64,000 nt of DNA. Origin: Neofusicoccum parvum (Eukaryota > Ascomycota > Dothideomycetes > Botryosphaeriales > Botryosphaeriaceae). The stretch lies in assembly GCA_020912385.1 (NCBI GenBank), contig CP087206.1, positions 2,108,001-2,172,000 of the forward strand. Direction: 5' to 3'. Made by a program: the position numbers and the translations under genes. Of this stretch, positions 20,807 through 32,560 are shown piece by piece. Position 1 is the first letter of the stretch. The number at the start of each line of letters is the position of its first letter. The notes below the pieces were generated by a model, which worked only from the letters and a program-made list of their open reading frames with translations, made no database searches and was not told where the DNA came from.

Positions 20807-21978
20807 CTAAAGATGACTTTGCGTCTCCAGCTCCAAGTCAAGTTCCCGCAACTTGTATCGCTCAACTTCCAAGTGCCATTTATTGTAACCTTGGCTAAAA
20901 GACAGGTAGGCATTCAGAGCATCCTTGTGAGCTTTAAGAGTGTTCATGATCCGCTGGTGACAGATTACTGTCTCACCTGCAGCCTCTTGAAGCACAACAA
21001 CTGGGTCAATTCCTCTACATTGTGCAGTGAGGTAAATTCGATTGAGGATATCGCCAGCGAGCTGCTCTTTGTAGAAAGAGAGGACATCACTGAAGAATAG
21101 AAACGTTAGAAAGAATATCTAACCATAGGAATTGCCTCTTGACTTACTTTCCGCTGTTGATATAGACTATGCAATCCGGCAAAGCCTGGATGTAATCAGA
21201 CAAGGGCAGTTCAGGGGGGAATATGAAGAGACTATAAGACTCTGCAACTCCTGAAAGGGCACGAAGGTAGGCCGGAAAAGCAAGAGCCGAATCTTCAAGC
21301 TGGGGAAGCATTAACAACGAAGCACTTTACGATCACGTATAGACTTGACGTACTTTCATGGACTTGAGTTCTTTTTCGATCGCCCGGGAATTGAGAAGGT
21401 TCATTGTCGACATTGTCATCATATCAGCGGAGAATATTCCGAAAATGTCTGGCAGTTCAAGAAGCAGTGCGGCGAAATGCTCTAGACGCTCCGAGCCCTG
21501 CGGCTCGCGGGCAACGAAGCGATGGTTGAATTGCCGAACAACGTCGTATTCGGCATCATCCAGGTACATGAGGAATGCCGTGTAGAGGCTGATGAAGACC
21601 TGGATTTTCTCCGACTGATGAGCGTATGCCGTGTTCACCATGACGGCGCCCTGGAAAACAAGCCTTCCGAAGAATTCATCCGCAGAAGATATGTATCCTC
21701 GAGTAATTGCTTCTTCGATGCATCTGGCGGTGAGATCGATGTGTCTCGGGCATTCCGGAACAACGAGGCTGCATCGATTCAACAAATTTTTGAGAGCGTG
21801 TTTGATCTTTGGAACCGGCACGATCGGTTGTGCGGAAGGCTAGTAAAAGTATGAGAAGGATTTCTCCAAAAAATGGTGCAGCAGTAGTTACCTGATCAGG
21901 CTCCTGTTTTCGAAAGGATCTAGCAGTTGCGTGATCAAAACCCACCCTATCGTTACCCTGTTCTATCGCGAGATGCAT
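20807..21978 (-). CDS. Terpene cyclase of the trichodiene-synthase (TRI5) structural family
   Basis: Four exons, 21978-21892, 21839-21354, 21299-21148 and 21089-20807, with introns of 52, 54 and 58 nt; 335 residues, slightly short for the family. It should ionise a prenyl diphosphate (probably farnesyl) and cyclise it. The aspartate-rich motif is D123-D124-A-E-Y-D. The NSE metal motif NDVLSFYKE is at 242-250 (N242, S246, E250). A W313-H...R319-Y320 pair near the C-terminus matches the family's diphosphate-sensing RY. All metal ligands are present, so it looks active. It is not evidence for trichothecene production: no other gene of that pathway was seen. The N-terminal exon is inferred from frame; an alternative start is possible. 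A solo LTR lies just downstream. Confidence 0.85.
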
Positions 21979-23796
21979 CTTGCTCGTCCTTGGAATAGTA
22001 TTCTGGACCAATTTGGAGTTAGAACAGGATTCACTTTGCTGGGACATTTCTCTCCAGCTTGAAGTCTCCTCGTACTTACATATGCGCCAAAACTTGATGT
22101 TAATTCTCGTCGTCACAACTGTGCCACTTTGACGAAAGATACTGCTTTCAGTAAGTAGAATCAAGCGAAGGTTGGGAATGATGGATCTTGCTTCACAGCC
22201 ATCAGAGATACAACAGAATATATACCAGGCAGCAAAGCATGCACGTCCTTTTGAAAATAGATCACAGGCCTTCCCATTTGACTCAGTGTTGGTGAACGTC
22301 AACGCTGCTGGGGGCCGAACAGTGGATGCAAACATGTAAGCCCCGGTAGAGTCGGTGAAAGGTCCAGGGACGGGTGGATTACTGGGGATATCTCTCACGC
22401 TAGAGTTGTATCCATATAGAGGCTTAGGGATTCGATCTGAGCTTTCCGTGGGGTTTCGAGGAATTTCAGAGAGGATTCGAGCCTGATATAGAGCGCACTA
22501 CTCTGAAAAGGAATCATGTTGCGGTTCAATCATGGGTTCTGCGGTGAATGCGGCGAGCCGATCTGGCTAATACAGCCCTCGGTGCCGGGCGGTCTACGTA
22601 TTTTTCTGTCGTGTCCAAGCGTCTTACCGACTCTATTCTGAGTGCAATGCGGCACAGCTCTGTTGAGTGGGTCCTTCATGATTTAATGCAGCTCCTTCTT
22701 TAGATAAGCGAGATTCCAATCGATGGCAGTATTGTGGGCCGGAGCACGTATTTCGGGAATGAAAACTCCGATTGATGCTGTCCGCGACGTTTGTGGGTCA
22801 TTTGTTAAACGAGCCGATCCGCCTCGCCAACAGATCTTAAATTTAGCGCTTGGAGGATTCATAACCATGTCTTGCATTCTTTAACGAGAAACGAAACACC
22901 TTCCCGTCCGGGGTAGAACCGGAGAAGCCGTTTGTTCAAGACACGTGTTAGTGAATTTGGCCCCCATTTCCCTTATCTTTCTCCACTTCTCCTTCCTTCC
23001 ATCGCCGCACACCCGATCCAACCATACGGTTCAACGGCGGGCTTCTTCCTCTAAGAATCCGAACGCTGAAGAGAGCGATACACCATGTTGGCTTCCTGGA
23101 AACAGGTTCATAATAAAGACGTGACGAAGCGCTACGACAGCGAGTCGGGAATGATCCGAGGTGGATACACACTCAAGACCGGAAAGGCACTTCATGCTCT
23201 GCCCAGGATGACAAGTCGATGCACAGACGAAAACGACGGGGGCCGCCGCACCACTGTTGCCACTCTTCCCGTAGGAACCCGAGCTCACAGTCTCAGATCA
23301 ACGCCATTTACGAGAATACCGCTGGTACTTACAAAGAGCAACCGATCGCCACAACTGCCATTTCTATACTTACGAAATGCCCACGCAGACAATTGCGAGC
23401 CAGTCTTGGGGCAGAGTGCCACGCCGAGGTAACACTCTAAAGCCTTACGCAAGTGGCCCTCTCCGGACTCATCGTGGGCACCAAAAGAGCTCATCCATGC
23501 CACGGCGTGAATCCGAAGAAAATGCTGATGCTGATCAGAAATATGCTCAGAAACCCGGGGGTCTGTTCCACGATATTGATTGTGAAAAGTACGATATAAT
23601 AATTACAAATAAGTAAACCTCCGACGGATGACGACTTCCACTGGGCCATACTCGGTCGCGGCAGAAAAGAATATATTGACACAAGGCGTAACAAACTGCA
23701 GCTACCGAGTCATCTGATTGATTTCCTTGCAGCAGCCTGGGAGAAACACTTAAGCCGACAATAGTGGTAAAATCCATCACCACCCTTGTGCCATCC
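21979..23796. other. Intergenic upstream of the terpene cyclase
   Basis: No second gene found. Open frames (22400-22880 on minus, 23085-23432 on plus, 23031-23288 on minus) overlap and lack domains. 23031-23100 resembles the head of the local LTR family. Confidence 0.4.
23031..23100 (+). repeat. Possible diverged LTR head
   Basis: CAACGGCGGGCTTCTTCCTC, then TAAGAATCCGAACGCTGAAGAGAG, resembles the LTR start TAACGGCGGGCCTCTGCCTC, then TAAGGATCCAAACACCAAAGAGGG. A GCCGAGGTAACA near 23424-23435 could be its other end. No target duplication found; weak. Confidence 0.25.
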
Positions 23797-24232
23797 TGTT
23801 ACGGCGCAGCCGCTGCGAGGACGCAGAAAAGTGAGGGGACTTACGAAGAAGCCCCGCAAGAAAAGGAATCACCACGTGATAGAGGCACGTGATGATCCAC
23901 CAGGACCCACATGTCGCCCTCACGAGCCCGGGCGACATAAAGCAACTGTCGCCTAGTGTAGCTACGGCTACATAGAGCAACACCAGATTGAATAGAACTC
24001 TCCTACGTATATAAACCACACTCCTTAGCATAGCTTTGACCTTCGTGGTCAACTTCGATAATCAACCTACATCATTGATTAGTAACACGGCCTTCGCACG
24101 CAGTGCTCAGATACGTGTATTCGTCACTTCGTTCTCTCTCACCCTCTCTTGTACCCACTCAAGGTAAACCCCGACACGGCTTACCACCCTCTTTGGTGTT
24201 TGGATCCTTAGAGGCAGAGGCCCGCGGTTACA
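23797..24232 (-). mobile_element. Solo LTR 2 (436 bp, minus orientation)
   Basis: Read on the minus strand it starts TGTAACCGCGGGCC and ends GCCGTAACA, with a perfect 5-bp duplication CATCC (23792-23796 and 24233-24237). Its first ~215 bp are nearly identical to solo LTRs 1 and 3, but its remaining part is unrelated apart from the terminus, so it belongs to a related subfamily. No internal coding sequence. Confidence 0.9.
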
Positions 24233-25433
24233 CATCCCACCTCGAAGCACGAAGAAATATTTCCTTGTCCATTAACATTCTGCGTATCCATCTAGTCTGG
24301 TCGCGCAGCCAGTAACCATTGCCTGGAGACACAGAAGATCGACGTACTATCTGGGCACTTATCCCACCGCTTGTTGTTGGTGCTCCCAGCTTTATACCAC
24401 GTTGCATCTTAATTAAGGATTCACTGTAATTCTAAGTCAGCCTGAAAAGCCTACGACTTTTGTTTTTGGGATAAAATGTAAGCTTTCTGAACCGCATTAT
24501 TTACGGTGGGCCGACCACAACTACATAAGTTGTGAATGTCTACTGATAACGTTTCTAGGGTGAGTCCGCCTCGGAGTTCTTAGCAGAAGTCAGTTCGAGT
24601 CGTTGAATATCACGCATAGAATAAGTCGGATGGCCTCGACATAACCTACGCAACAAATATTCAAGATCACACTAAGACTAGGCACTAAACTGCCACAACA
24701 CGGATATCTGACCAACAGACGCCTAATTTAGTAGGAACTCGAATGAGAACTGTGAGTGATCTTGAAATGGAAGTTGTTCGAATTCCTAACTGGGATAGGG
24801 GGGCGGTGCTTCATTAGGTGGTGTAGGATTGATACTTCGGTATAATTATAACAACAAGCTGAAGGGGCTAACATTGAGACAGTTCCTAGTCTTAACCGTT
24901 TCAAAAATAGTCTACTTATCCTTATCCTTTCTCCCCCAGAAGAGGTTGATTAGCGGAATATTCCCATAGGATTGTCGAATCCCGGTGGAATATTACCATG
25001 GGGTCAGCAAAATCGACCGAGTTCAACTGCTTCATGAATAGACGCTTCAAGGGCTCCCGCTACATCACGGCCTGGTCCCATGATACAATATCAAGTGTAT
25101 ATGGGGAAAAGAAAAAAAGTCATGCGGAAGAACTTGTCGCAACCAAATACAGTACATTTGCGTCCGGATGATTGCTTCAGCTAGCCACAGCCGCCACACT
25201 TCCGTAAGGATCTCTGACAAGACTAAACGTAGCTCATCAACAAGCCTATCATATCATGTAAGACAACGGGCGGCCTTGTCGGGGCGGTGTTGCGAGGAAG
25301 CACGCAAGCCATGTGCGGCTGAGAAATTTCTTTGGCCGTTTCTACAAAAGCAGGTGTATTCGAGATCACCTTGCCAGAGAAGACCCAAAAAAAAAACCAG
25401 CATTAGCCTCGAAAATCAGACGCAGCATTCAGC
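24233..25433. other. Intergenic, no supported gene
   Basis: AT-rich, with only short frames between 24320 and 25160. A frame at 25168-25485 overlaps the next gene on another frame and is not called. Confidence 0.4.
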
Positions 25434-26061
25434 ATGCATCCAGAAAATGTTCTTTCGCTATTCGTGGGGACGTGGTCGTTGTTGAACATCTCAAGGTCGG
25501 TCCTATACCCCTGCCCGCATCACATTCGCCTTTCCTCGCTCTGACATATGTGGCTCTTCCCTCTACCCTTTTGTGGAAATTTTGGCGATTTTGCTGACCA
25601 CCTTGCCCATCCACAGCACCCAAAACGGTATCCCCAACGTTGACCCCGGCTTCGGCCCCCATCCTGTCGGTCTCGTCCTCTACCACCCAAACCACCACAT
25701 GATGGCCACACTCGCATCGACAACGCCGGAAGACCGCCCCAAGAACCTCACCTGGCCATACAACCCTACGCAGGGCGACCATGACTGGGCGCTTGTCGGC
25801 AAGCACTCCATCGCCTATACGGGGCAGTTCCGCCTCAACGAATCTGTGCCCGTTGTGGAGACGAAGCGCGGGTTTGATGGGCAGATTATCCACGGGCCGT
25901 TGGAGGTGGCTACCCTACCAAGTTTCATAGGGACCTACCAGCGCCGAGATTTTTCGTTTGTTTTTCAAGGTGAGAAGAGGGGAGGAATGGGTACGTTGTT
26001 GAGTTTGAGTGCGGATATCGGAGCAGGGAATCGGGTGAGTGTGTGGTGGGAGAAGAAATGA
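25434..26061 (+). CDS. Lipocalin-like domain protein (168 aa)
   Basis: Two exons, 25434-25495 and 25617-26061, around a 121-nt GT-AG intron. The short first exon supplies the conserved FVGTWSLLN strand that opens this fold. The second carries the P-x-G-LVLYHP...MMATLAS strand pair, a TWPY...DWALVGKH segment, QIIHGPLEVATLPSFIGT, then a basic hairpin, and ends GNRVSVWWEKK. This is a single eight-stranded lipocalin-like barrel, which probably binds a small hydrophobic ligand. No signal peptide, so intracellular. Proteins of this family occur in fungal secondary-metabolite clusters. Here it lies 3.5 kb from a terpene cyclase and 2.3 kb from a P450, so a role in that chemistry is possible but unproven. 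Confidence 0.8.
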
Positions 26062-27621
26062 ACATCGATTCTCTTCTGGTTTCGATGTTTGAGTTCAATC
26101 CGAGTGATTCAAGTAACCGTCCACGGCAATTAGTATGAACCTGTAGGAAATATAGTTGCATGAGCAAGACTGGGGTGCTGCCATAGCGATACAATGAAAA
26201 GAGTGCACACCTCGTGAGCTCCCGTGAGGCTGTCAAACCTCAGCGCGAACGACAAACCACCTGTATCTCACGATGGTACGTAAAGCGTCTTCATGAAACA
26301 CGAGTGATTTCATAAGCTTGGCACGGATACAACTGCAACTTAGATGCTATCGATGGAGGCGGCAATGAAGGTCCAACAGTTATATTTGAGAGCTCTTCTT
26401 CCCTGCGTAGGATGTCATGGAAACGATAATGATAGCACCTGAGTGCGCCAGTCTGAAAATATTGACACATTCTAAAAGGGCCGACACCTTGCCCTTTTTC
26501 TATCCCCTCCAACCTGCTCATCTACCCTCTATGCTTTGACTTTGATCTGCAACCCATAAACACCGAGACCTTGAAACCGGACTAAGTGTTAGATCTGGCG
26601 CTGTTTCATATAGCCTTAAGTCTCATGATGCGGGTCTATCAATTTGAGTAAGCTGTGTGGACCAAGATTGAAAGGATCCTCTCACCGCACCTGAGCATGG
26701 AGCGGAACCGCCCTCAGCGATTCTAAGGCGGCAACAGGCTCGGCATATGAATCCAAACCAGAATAATTTCAACAACATACAAGTTCCAGAGACAAGTAAA
26801 TCTACTCCCAAAAGTTCACAAAGCTTCGTAAAATAATTTCCCTGCCATGCCTAGCACGAAACCCAACTCGCCACCAACATCCGAGGCTCTAAATCCGAGA
26901 GAATTACCAAGTATAGAGTCTACCTATTGTGACAATGATCGTCTGGAAGATCGGTATTTATGTCGACCAACTGCAGTCCTTGCCAACCATTGGGTGTGTT
27001 TTATACGCACGAGCACCATCCTGCTCCGACGTAGTGAGTCATGGCGCCACAAAAACATGAAGATCATCAGAGAGCGTTAGCCGACCCACTTTGCCTCGAC
27101 ATGGGACCGTGTTGAAATTCCTCCATTTCACGACGCCAGTCAGTACGGGCACATCGAGGTCATCCAATTCCTCCATTGCAAAGGAGCTATCGTCAATTGC
27201 GAATGCGTGTACTATGCTAGAGTTAGTAGAAATCGCAAAATTCTCTCGTGAAGTGAAGTGAGGCCCGTGAAGTGAAGGATTGAAGGATCAAGAGTAGCGG
27301 CATCTTCCTAAACAACTTAGGCTGGCCTTCCCCACAATTCTCCAACATCTCACCATATCACCAACAATCGGAGTAGTGGAAGGAAGCTTGGCTTGTGGGG
27401 CAGAACGTCAATCTTCCTATTCGAAGCAACTTAATCGCACCGGTTCAGGAAGATGTCAAAGCAGCGCCAAGGCCCAACTACACATATAAATTCTCTTTGA
27501 GACTTGCCTGGGTAAAGACCATCAGCAGCACAGAAAGCCATCAATCCCTTCCTTCCGCCTCAGCGATTTCACCGTCAACGTCTCTCAAATCCTTTCCGCC
27601 ACCTTCAGCGCAACAGCCAAA
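26062..27621. other. Intergenic with ankyrin relic
   Basis: No intact gene. An ankyrin-repeat fragment at 27079-27251 is listed separately. A frame at 26847-27080 starts with ATG but has no recognised domain. Confidence 0.4.
27079..27251 (+). pseudogene. Ankyrin-repeat fragment
   Basis: One frame between a TAG and a TGA reads PFHDASQYGHIEVIQFL, then KGAIVNCE, a clear single ankyrin repeat consensus. The repeat is isolated: upstream is stopped and downstream ends after ~18 residues. Remnant of an ankyrin gene, comparable with the family at 61.3-64 kb. Confidence 0.55.
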
Positions 27622-28007
27622 ATGCGTTTCTTCAGCACCGTCAGTACCCCTTCCACTACCTCAGCCATCAACGATCTTGACTCTTGACTTAGGAGCTCCT
27701 CTTCATTGCTAGCGTTATCCTCGCGCCAGCCACCGCGGCTCCCACGGCGGCCGAGGAGGGCACCGTGTCGGTCCAGTTCGCGCGGGATCTTATCAATGCG
27801 GCCATTAGCGTTGCGCATGACACGGCGGACGAACACAAGCTCACGCGTCGGGATTGCGCGGGCGTCTACACCAGCAACCAACAGTGTGTACAACAGGAGT
27901 CCCTCAAGTGCCTCCACTGCAGCTCGGAGCCGCCAAAGGAGTCGTTGACCTGCCTGAACTCGTGCTTCGCCGATAACGCTGAGTTCTGCGGAAAGCTGTG
28001 CCCGTAG
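27622..28007 (+). CDS. Small secreted 8-cysteine protein (110 aa)
   Basis: Two exons, 27622-27639 and 27693-28007, joined over a 53-nt GT-AG intron. The first exon gives only MRFFST; the second completes the signal peptide (hydrophobic core to about residue 21, ATAAPT). A short acidic pro-like stretch ends in TRRD, a likely Kex2-type site. The mature ~52 residues hold eight cysteines, C-x9-C-x7-C-x2-C-x10-C-x3-C-x7-C-x3-C. No known domain. The gene lies tail-to-tail with the P450 at 28.3 kb. Confidence 0.8.
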
Positions 28008-28342
28008 AGTGATAATGGCTGAGGTGGGTGGCTTGTTCATTTACGATTTTCCATATTTTCCATGTCTTTCCGCGGAGGGAGTAATTTGCTGATACCGTGC
28101 ACTACAGCAGAGTTGAAGTGCGCATTTCTTAGCTTAACTCGTCGACACATATAGAAGAGTTTCTTTGCAGAGAACTTTTTGTAGTTATCGGAATGTAGCA
28201 TCATTTCTCTTCACAGCTTTGCGGCTACCTCGACAACAGCAACGACAACACATTTCCGAAAGACACATGAAAAATAAACTGAAGTCGTCTTGAAGGGCGA
28301 TCTGTTGACGCCTGATGTATTCTGAATATTTTGGCAAACCCG

Positions 28343-30034
28343 CTACTCCAGCACCACCCTGCACTGGTGCATCTTCGGATTGATGATAAAGAAGTACACT
28401 GGTACCATAGAGGCTTCTGTCGTTCCCGGCGCCAACCTCGCCTTTGAGTACCGCCAGAAGAACATGGCAGAGGCATAGCGCAACTCCATCTCCGCAATAT
28501 GCAAGCCCAAACAAACTCTCGAGCCACCACCAAAGGGTTTGAAAGCCATCTTTGCGGCTTCAGACATTTCTGCACCGGGCAGCCAGCGGCTGACGTCGAA
28601 CCTGCACAACAAAAACACCAGAATTAGCTTTTTTTCATCAAGCAGGTAATTGCTCTCCGCAGTATACATGACTTACTCCTCAGGGTTGTTCCAGACGCTC
28701 GGGTTCCGGTGCAGGGACCACGCTTGTGTAGACACGACAGCTGAATCGGGGATGTAAAACCCACCCACCGTCGTGCCTCCAGGAGGAACCTGCCTAGGAA
28801 GGCTTCCAGGTGCGGCACCATACAGCCTTAATGACTCCTGGATGACGGCAGTCAAGAGCGGTAGCCTCTCTAGCTGCTCATCTGAAAAGTCGAATTCCTT
28901 GTGATCTGCACTACTACCCTGCTTCCTTGCAGCGTGCAGTTCTGCAAGAAGGTCTCGATGCAGCTGGGGCCGCGAAAGGACGCACCAAACCAGGAATGTC
29001 AACGTGATTGCTGTAGTGTCAGAGCCCGCGACGATAAGGGCCCGTGCATCGCGGCCAAGCACGACGTCGGAGAGATGGCTCCCGCTCTTCTCCGCTTCGG
29101 CAAGAACACCCGTGAAGATGTTTCCAGCGCCCGTGGTACCTTTCTTGCGGCTGTTCGCAACCGTTGTGGTGGCGAATTCGATGACTGTTGCTTGTGTCTT
29201 GAGCAGGTTCCGGACTTGAGGAATTGGTAGATATCTGAGCAACTTGAAAATGGGGATCTCAGCGATGATGCCTCCTGCTCTGGCTATACTTTCGACTGCT
29301 TTGATGTAGTCGTTTTTCTGTAAATCCTGTCAGTTGTTGTGTAAGGCTCTTCCCTCTCTCTGTTGACTCACCTCTCCAGTCTCAAGCATGTTGAAACTTT
29401 CACCAAAAGTGATTCTCGAGCTCACATCCGCTGCCATCAAGATCCACCACTTCTGAACGTTGACCTCGCCGTCCGGATGCGTCGTTGCGTCATCATTCAT
29501 CCGCTCCACAGCAAGCGACACCTTCTGCCTAATTTCTTTCTCCCAGTGCTTCCGAATCTCAGTCTTTGTAAAGGCTCTCGCTAACAGCTTTCGGCGAGCA
29601 GCATGATTCTTTGGATCTGCCATGGTGAAGATGGAGTGGTTCTTGTCAACATCTGTGTAGCCCGAAAACTTCTTGTACCACTGCGCCTTATGGAAGCCGT
29701 TGCCATGACGGTGTATTTCTTTGAACATTTGCGGATCGCTGCAGTCCACTTCGCTCGGTGCGATGATGACAATGTCGCCGTATCTGCGGTGTAACGCTTC
29801 GATGAAGTAGATCCGGTGCCCCTTGATCGTCGCCCACTTCAGCGGAAGGTTGGTAAAGCGTGCGTACCACGGGCCGGGTATCTTCCGCAGCGGTCCGGTG
29901 AGCCCTCGGATCACAACCTGCAGTTCTGTGAGCCTCTCTGCGTCATAGTCTTTAGAGCAGAAGAGAAATGACGTACCTGGAGGACCCATAAGGCAAAGCA
30001 AAACAGCAACGCAAAGTTAATCGTAATAGACATT
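28343..30034 (-). CDS. Cytochrome P450 monooxygenase
   Basis: Three exons, 30034-29372, 29326-28677 and 28601-28343, with introns of 45 and 76 nt; 523 residues. A hydrophobic N-terminal anchor (residues ~3-20) suggests an ER membrane protein. The proline hinge KIPGPWY is followed by a full P450 fold: I-helix AGSDTTA (321-327), K-helix ESLR (385-388), and the heme loop FGGGSRVCLG with the ligand Cys468. All signature residues are intact. The substrate is unknown. The nearest plausible partners are the terpene cyclase and lipocalin-like gene upstream, but the intervening distance and LTRs leave cluster membership open. The N-terminal frame runs through a possible unspliced 59-nt GT-AG segment at 29918-29976; splicing it would break the frame. 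Confidence 0.9.
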
Positions 30035-31435
30035 TTGCCGAAAAGGGGTTTTCGGTATACGAATTGAGTTCAGTCTAGAAAAATGGACGTCGAAGTGTTC
30101 ATATATTAACTTTACGCGTGCAGGCTGCGGCCTACATCGGCATGCGGCTTCAGAATTCAGCAAATGGCTCGTCCGACATTGAAATCACCGGTCGTCTGAC
30201 AGCTTCGGCAGCGATAGCCGGGCGGTCTATGCGGGGAAGTCGGGCGATCGGCACGCCGACGCCGTCGAACAGGCGGTCAGCCCAAGTTCCCCGAGTCCGT
30301 GGCGTTGACATGCGCCTGCAAGTGTCGACGGACACGCTAGTCCGCGTTGCCGACCGCCAGTAGCGTCAGTTAGAGCGCCCGAGCCGTTGCTGTACATGAG
30401 GTGGTAGAATCGTTCTCGGCCGACAGTCACCATGTTGTATTTGCCAAAGGCGAGCTACATCAATACCAAGAACATAAATAAGGCCCACCTAGCATCGTCC
30501 TACATCTCTGGATCAACAATTTAATGAACATCAGAGGTTCGGCACGTTCATCCCCGATCTGGTATAATTCAGAAGGTTGAATGTCTTTATACTCGCCGAC
30601 TATGCAGATTGATCAGATGTCAAGCAAAGCACTATCATACAGCGAGGCTGCTATAGAGCCAGACCGTTTAAATAGCGTAAGAAGAGTATTGCCTGCTTTA
30701 CTTGAAATACAGGCCCGGTTGAGCTGTTTTAGGTTACATTGCGTATAGATTTAAGGCTTCGTAATTTCAATTCCAAATGAAATCCCTGCCGGACTAATAA
30801 CGATCTTTGTAGTCGATGTGAGGAAAAACTTGACTGAGCATTCACACAATAGGTACCAGCTTGCAGAGCTTCTGACGTTCTCGGGTAGATGCGTATGTGT
30901 AGGTCCATAAATGAAGCATGGTCAAAGTTGCATCGAATAGCATGGACTTACTGTCCCCCTCACACCTTGCTTCAGACACGCCCCTCCTGGCGTGGAGACG
31001 GGATCAAACAGCCCCGCAATTTCGGCCCCGATCCTCCAAATCCCCGATAAGGCCGAATTCCCGACACGGGCAGACTACGCCGAGCTCCGCAGCATTGGTT
31101 CCGTCTTTCCAAATGCCCTATACAGGTTGACAACCCCGAGCGACCACGTATTCAAACACATGCCAAGCTTCACAAGACGGGCTAGCCATGATGAGCGCCC
31201 AACGGCTTGAAAAGTCGAGGGTGACGTTCCGCGAGGGTGCCTGTACCTACCTGCAAGTTGCATCTGTGCGCTCACCCTGCATTACTCCTGGTGGTCGGAG
31301 TAGTCCCTAGGTGAATTCAATATGACCGTTCTCATTGCTCATCTTTATTCTTCCCCTGCCGGTGCGTCCCAGCTTGAAAGAGCTCCCCGGCTGATTACAG
31401 CTCCTACTATTGAGCGAGCAAGCAATGCTTCGAAC
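30035..31435. other. Intergenic, no supported gene
   Basis: Frames at 30918-31210 on plus overlap each other in two phases and have no domain. The P450 promoter lies at the left edge, with TATATTAA on minus near 30101-30108. Confidence 0.4.
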
Positions 31436-32560
31436 TTAGCTTACAGAATTCGTGTTCAGATCAATCTCTGGCTCAGCCTTTACATACGCGTAGTCGAACG
31501 GCTTCACGGTGACCCTCGTGCAGTTTCCAGCCGTAGTTCCGTTCACGAATCTCGCGTCAATCCACCGCAGCCAATCCGGTGCAGCAGCTACAACAGCCGC
31601 GGAATGGTCCTGCTTCGGGTATAAACGCAAATGCACCTCGCCACCCGCCGTGCACGCATCCCGCCATGCACGCTCCGTCGTCTCTGCGAGGATCGCCGTG
31701 TCGTTGACGCCCTGCACCACCAGCACGGGCCTGTGCGACCTGGCCCCATTCGCTGCGCCACGCGGTCCCGGAAGGCCGCGAACAGCGCCGCGTCCGCCGC
31801 GGGGAGGCTACTCCCCGTTGCCGACAGGGTCGTCAGCTGGTCGAGCTCCAGGTTGAGCGTCAGCCCCAGCACGCCGCTGGCGCACAGCTACGCCTCGTCC
31901 GCCAGCCCCATGCGTGACTTCATCGTGCCTCTCAGCTGCGCATCGGTGACGTTGGGGAACACGCCGTGCGCGCCGACGTACAGGTACGGCAGCAGGGACG
32001 TCACGGCCCACGCGTGGAAGTCGGGGCGCGGCAGCACCTTCGCCGCCGCCAGCTGCGCCATGTCCCAGATCTTGGTGGCGGGCGCGAGCGCGACGGTGCC
32101 CAGGTAGCGAGCGGCCTCGTCTTTACCGTGCGCGGCGGCGATGGCGTCGATGCTCTCTGCCAGCTTCCACGGGGCGGCGCCGCCGCCCTGCGAGTACCCG
32201 ACGGCCAGCCAGCCGGCGGACAGCACGGCGCCGAACGCCTGTTGAGCAGCGGTGGCCGAGTGGAAGACGTCGTTAGCATGAGTCGGAGTTGCAGTACCGG
32301 TGCTCGGTGTAGTTGGAGCCGAGCTCGGCGTAGTCGGTTACCACGACCGCGTAGTCGCGCTCGCTGAACAGCGACTAGCTGTCGTAGTCGAAGAGATCTG
32401 GCCCGTTGGAGATGGCGCATCCATGGTACGTGCCTATTGTGCCGTTCGCGTAAGCTGCGAGAGGAAATTCACCGCTGTCAGGAACAGAGTATGGTGATGA
32501 TGAGCATCTACAATTGTCGTCCTTCGATATCCTATTTAACCATTCCCTTCGCCGACGCAA
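31436..32560 (-). pseudogene. Degenerate secretory lipase (LIP family)
   Basis: Read on minus, pieces of one enzyme lie in order but in different frames. A front part with VVVTDYAELGSNYTEHRY is interrupted by TAG near 32374. A frameshift near 32280 leads to a block with the nucleophile elbow GYSQGG at about 32195. An in-frame TAG at 31888 and a second frameshift near 31730 follow. The last block (VVQGVNDTAILAETT, then YPKQDHS with the catalytic Asp and His regions) ends at 31436. Fungal secretory lipases hydrolyse triglycerides extracellularly. At least two stops and two frameshifts make it non-functional, though the catalytic motifs are still recognisable, so inactivation is fairly recent. 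Confidence 0.75.

Noticed and set aside
20807..21978. Reading the terpene cyclase as evidence for a trichothecene cluster
   Set aside because: Only the fold family is supported. None of the other pathway genes was seen in the window, and the cyclase is short and divergent.
29918..29976. Potential 59-nt GT-AG intron near the start of the P450 gene
   Set aside because: Removing it shifts the frame, and the unspliced sequence is open and joins a sensible N-terminal anchor, although an alternative first exon remains possible.
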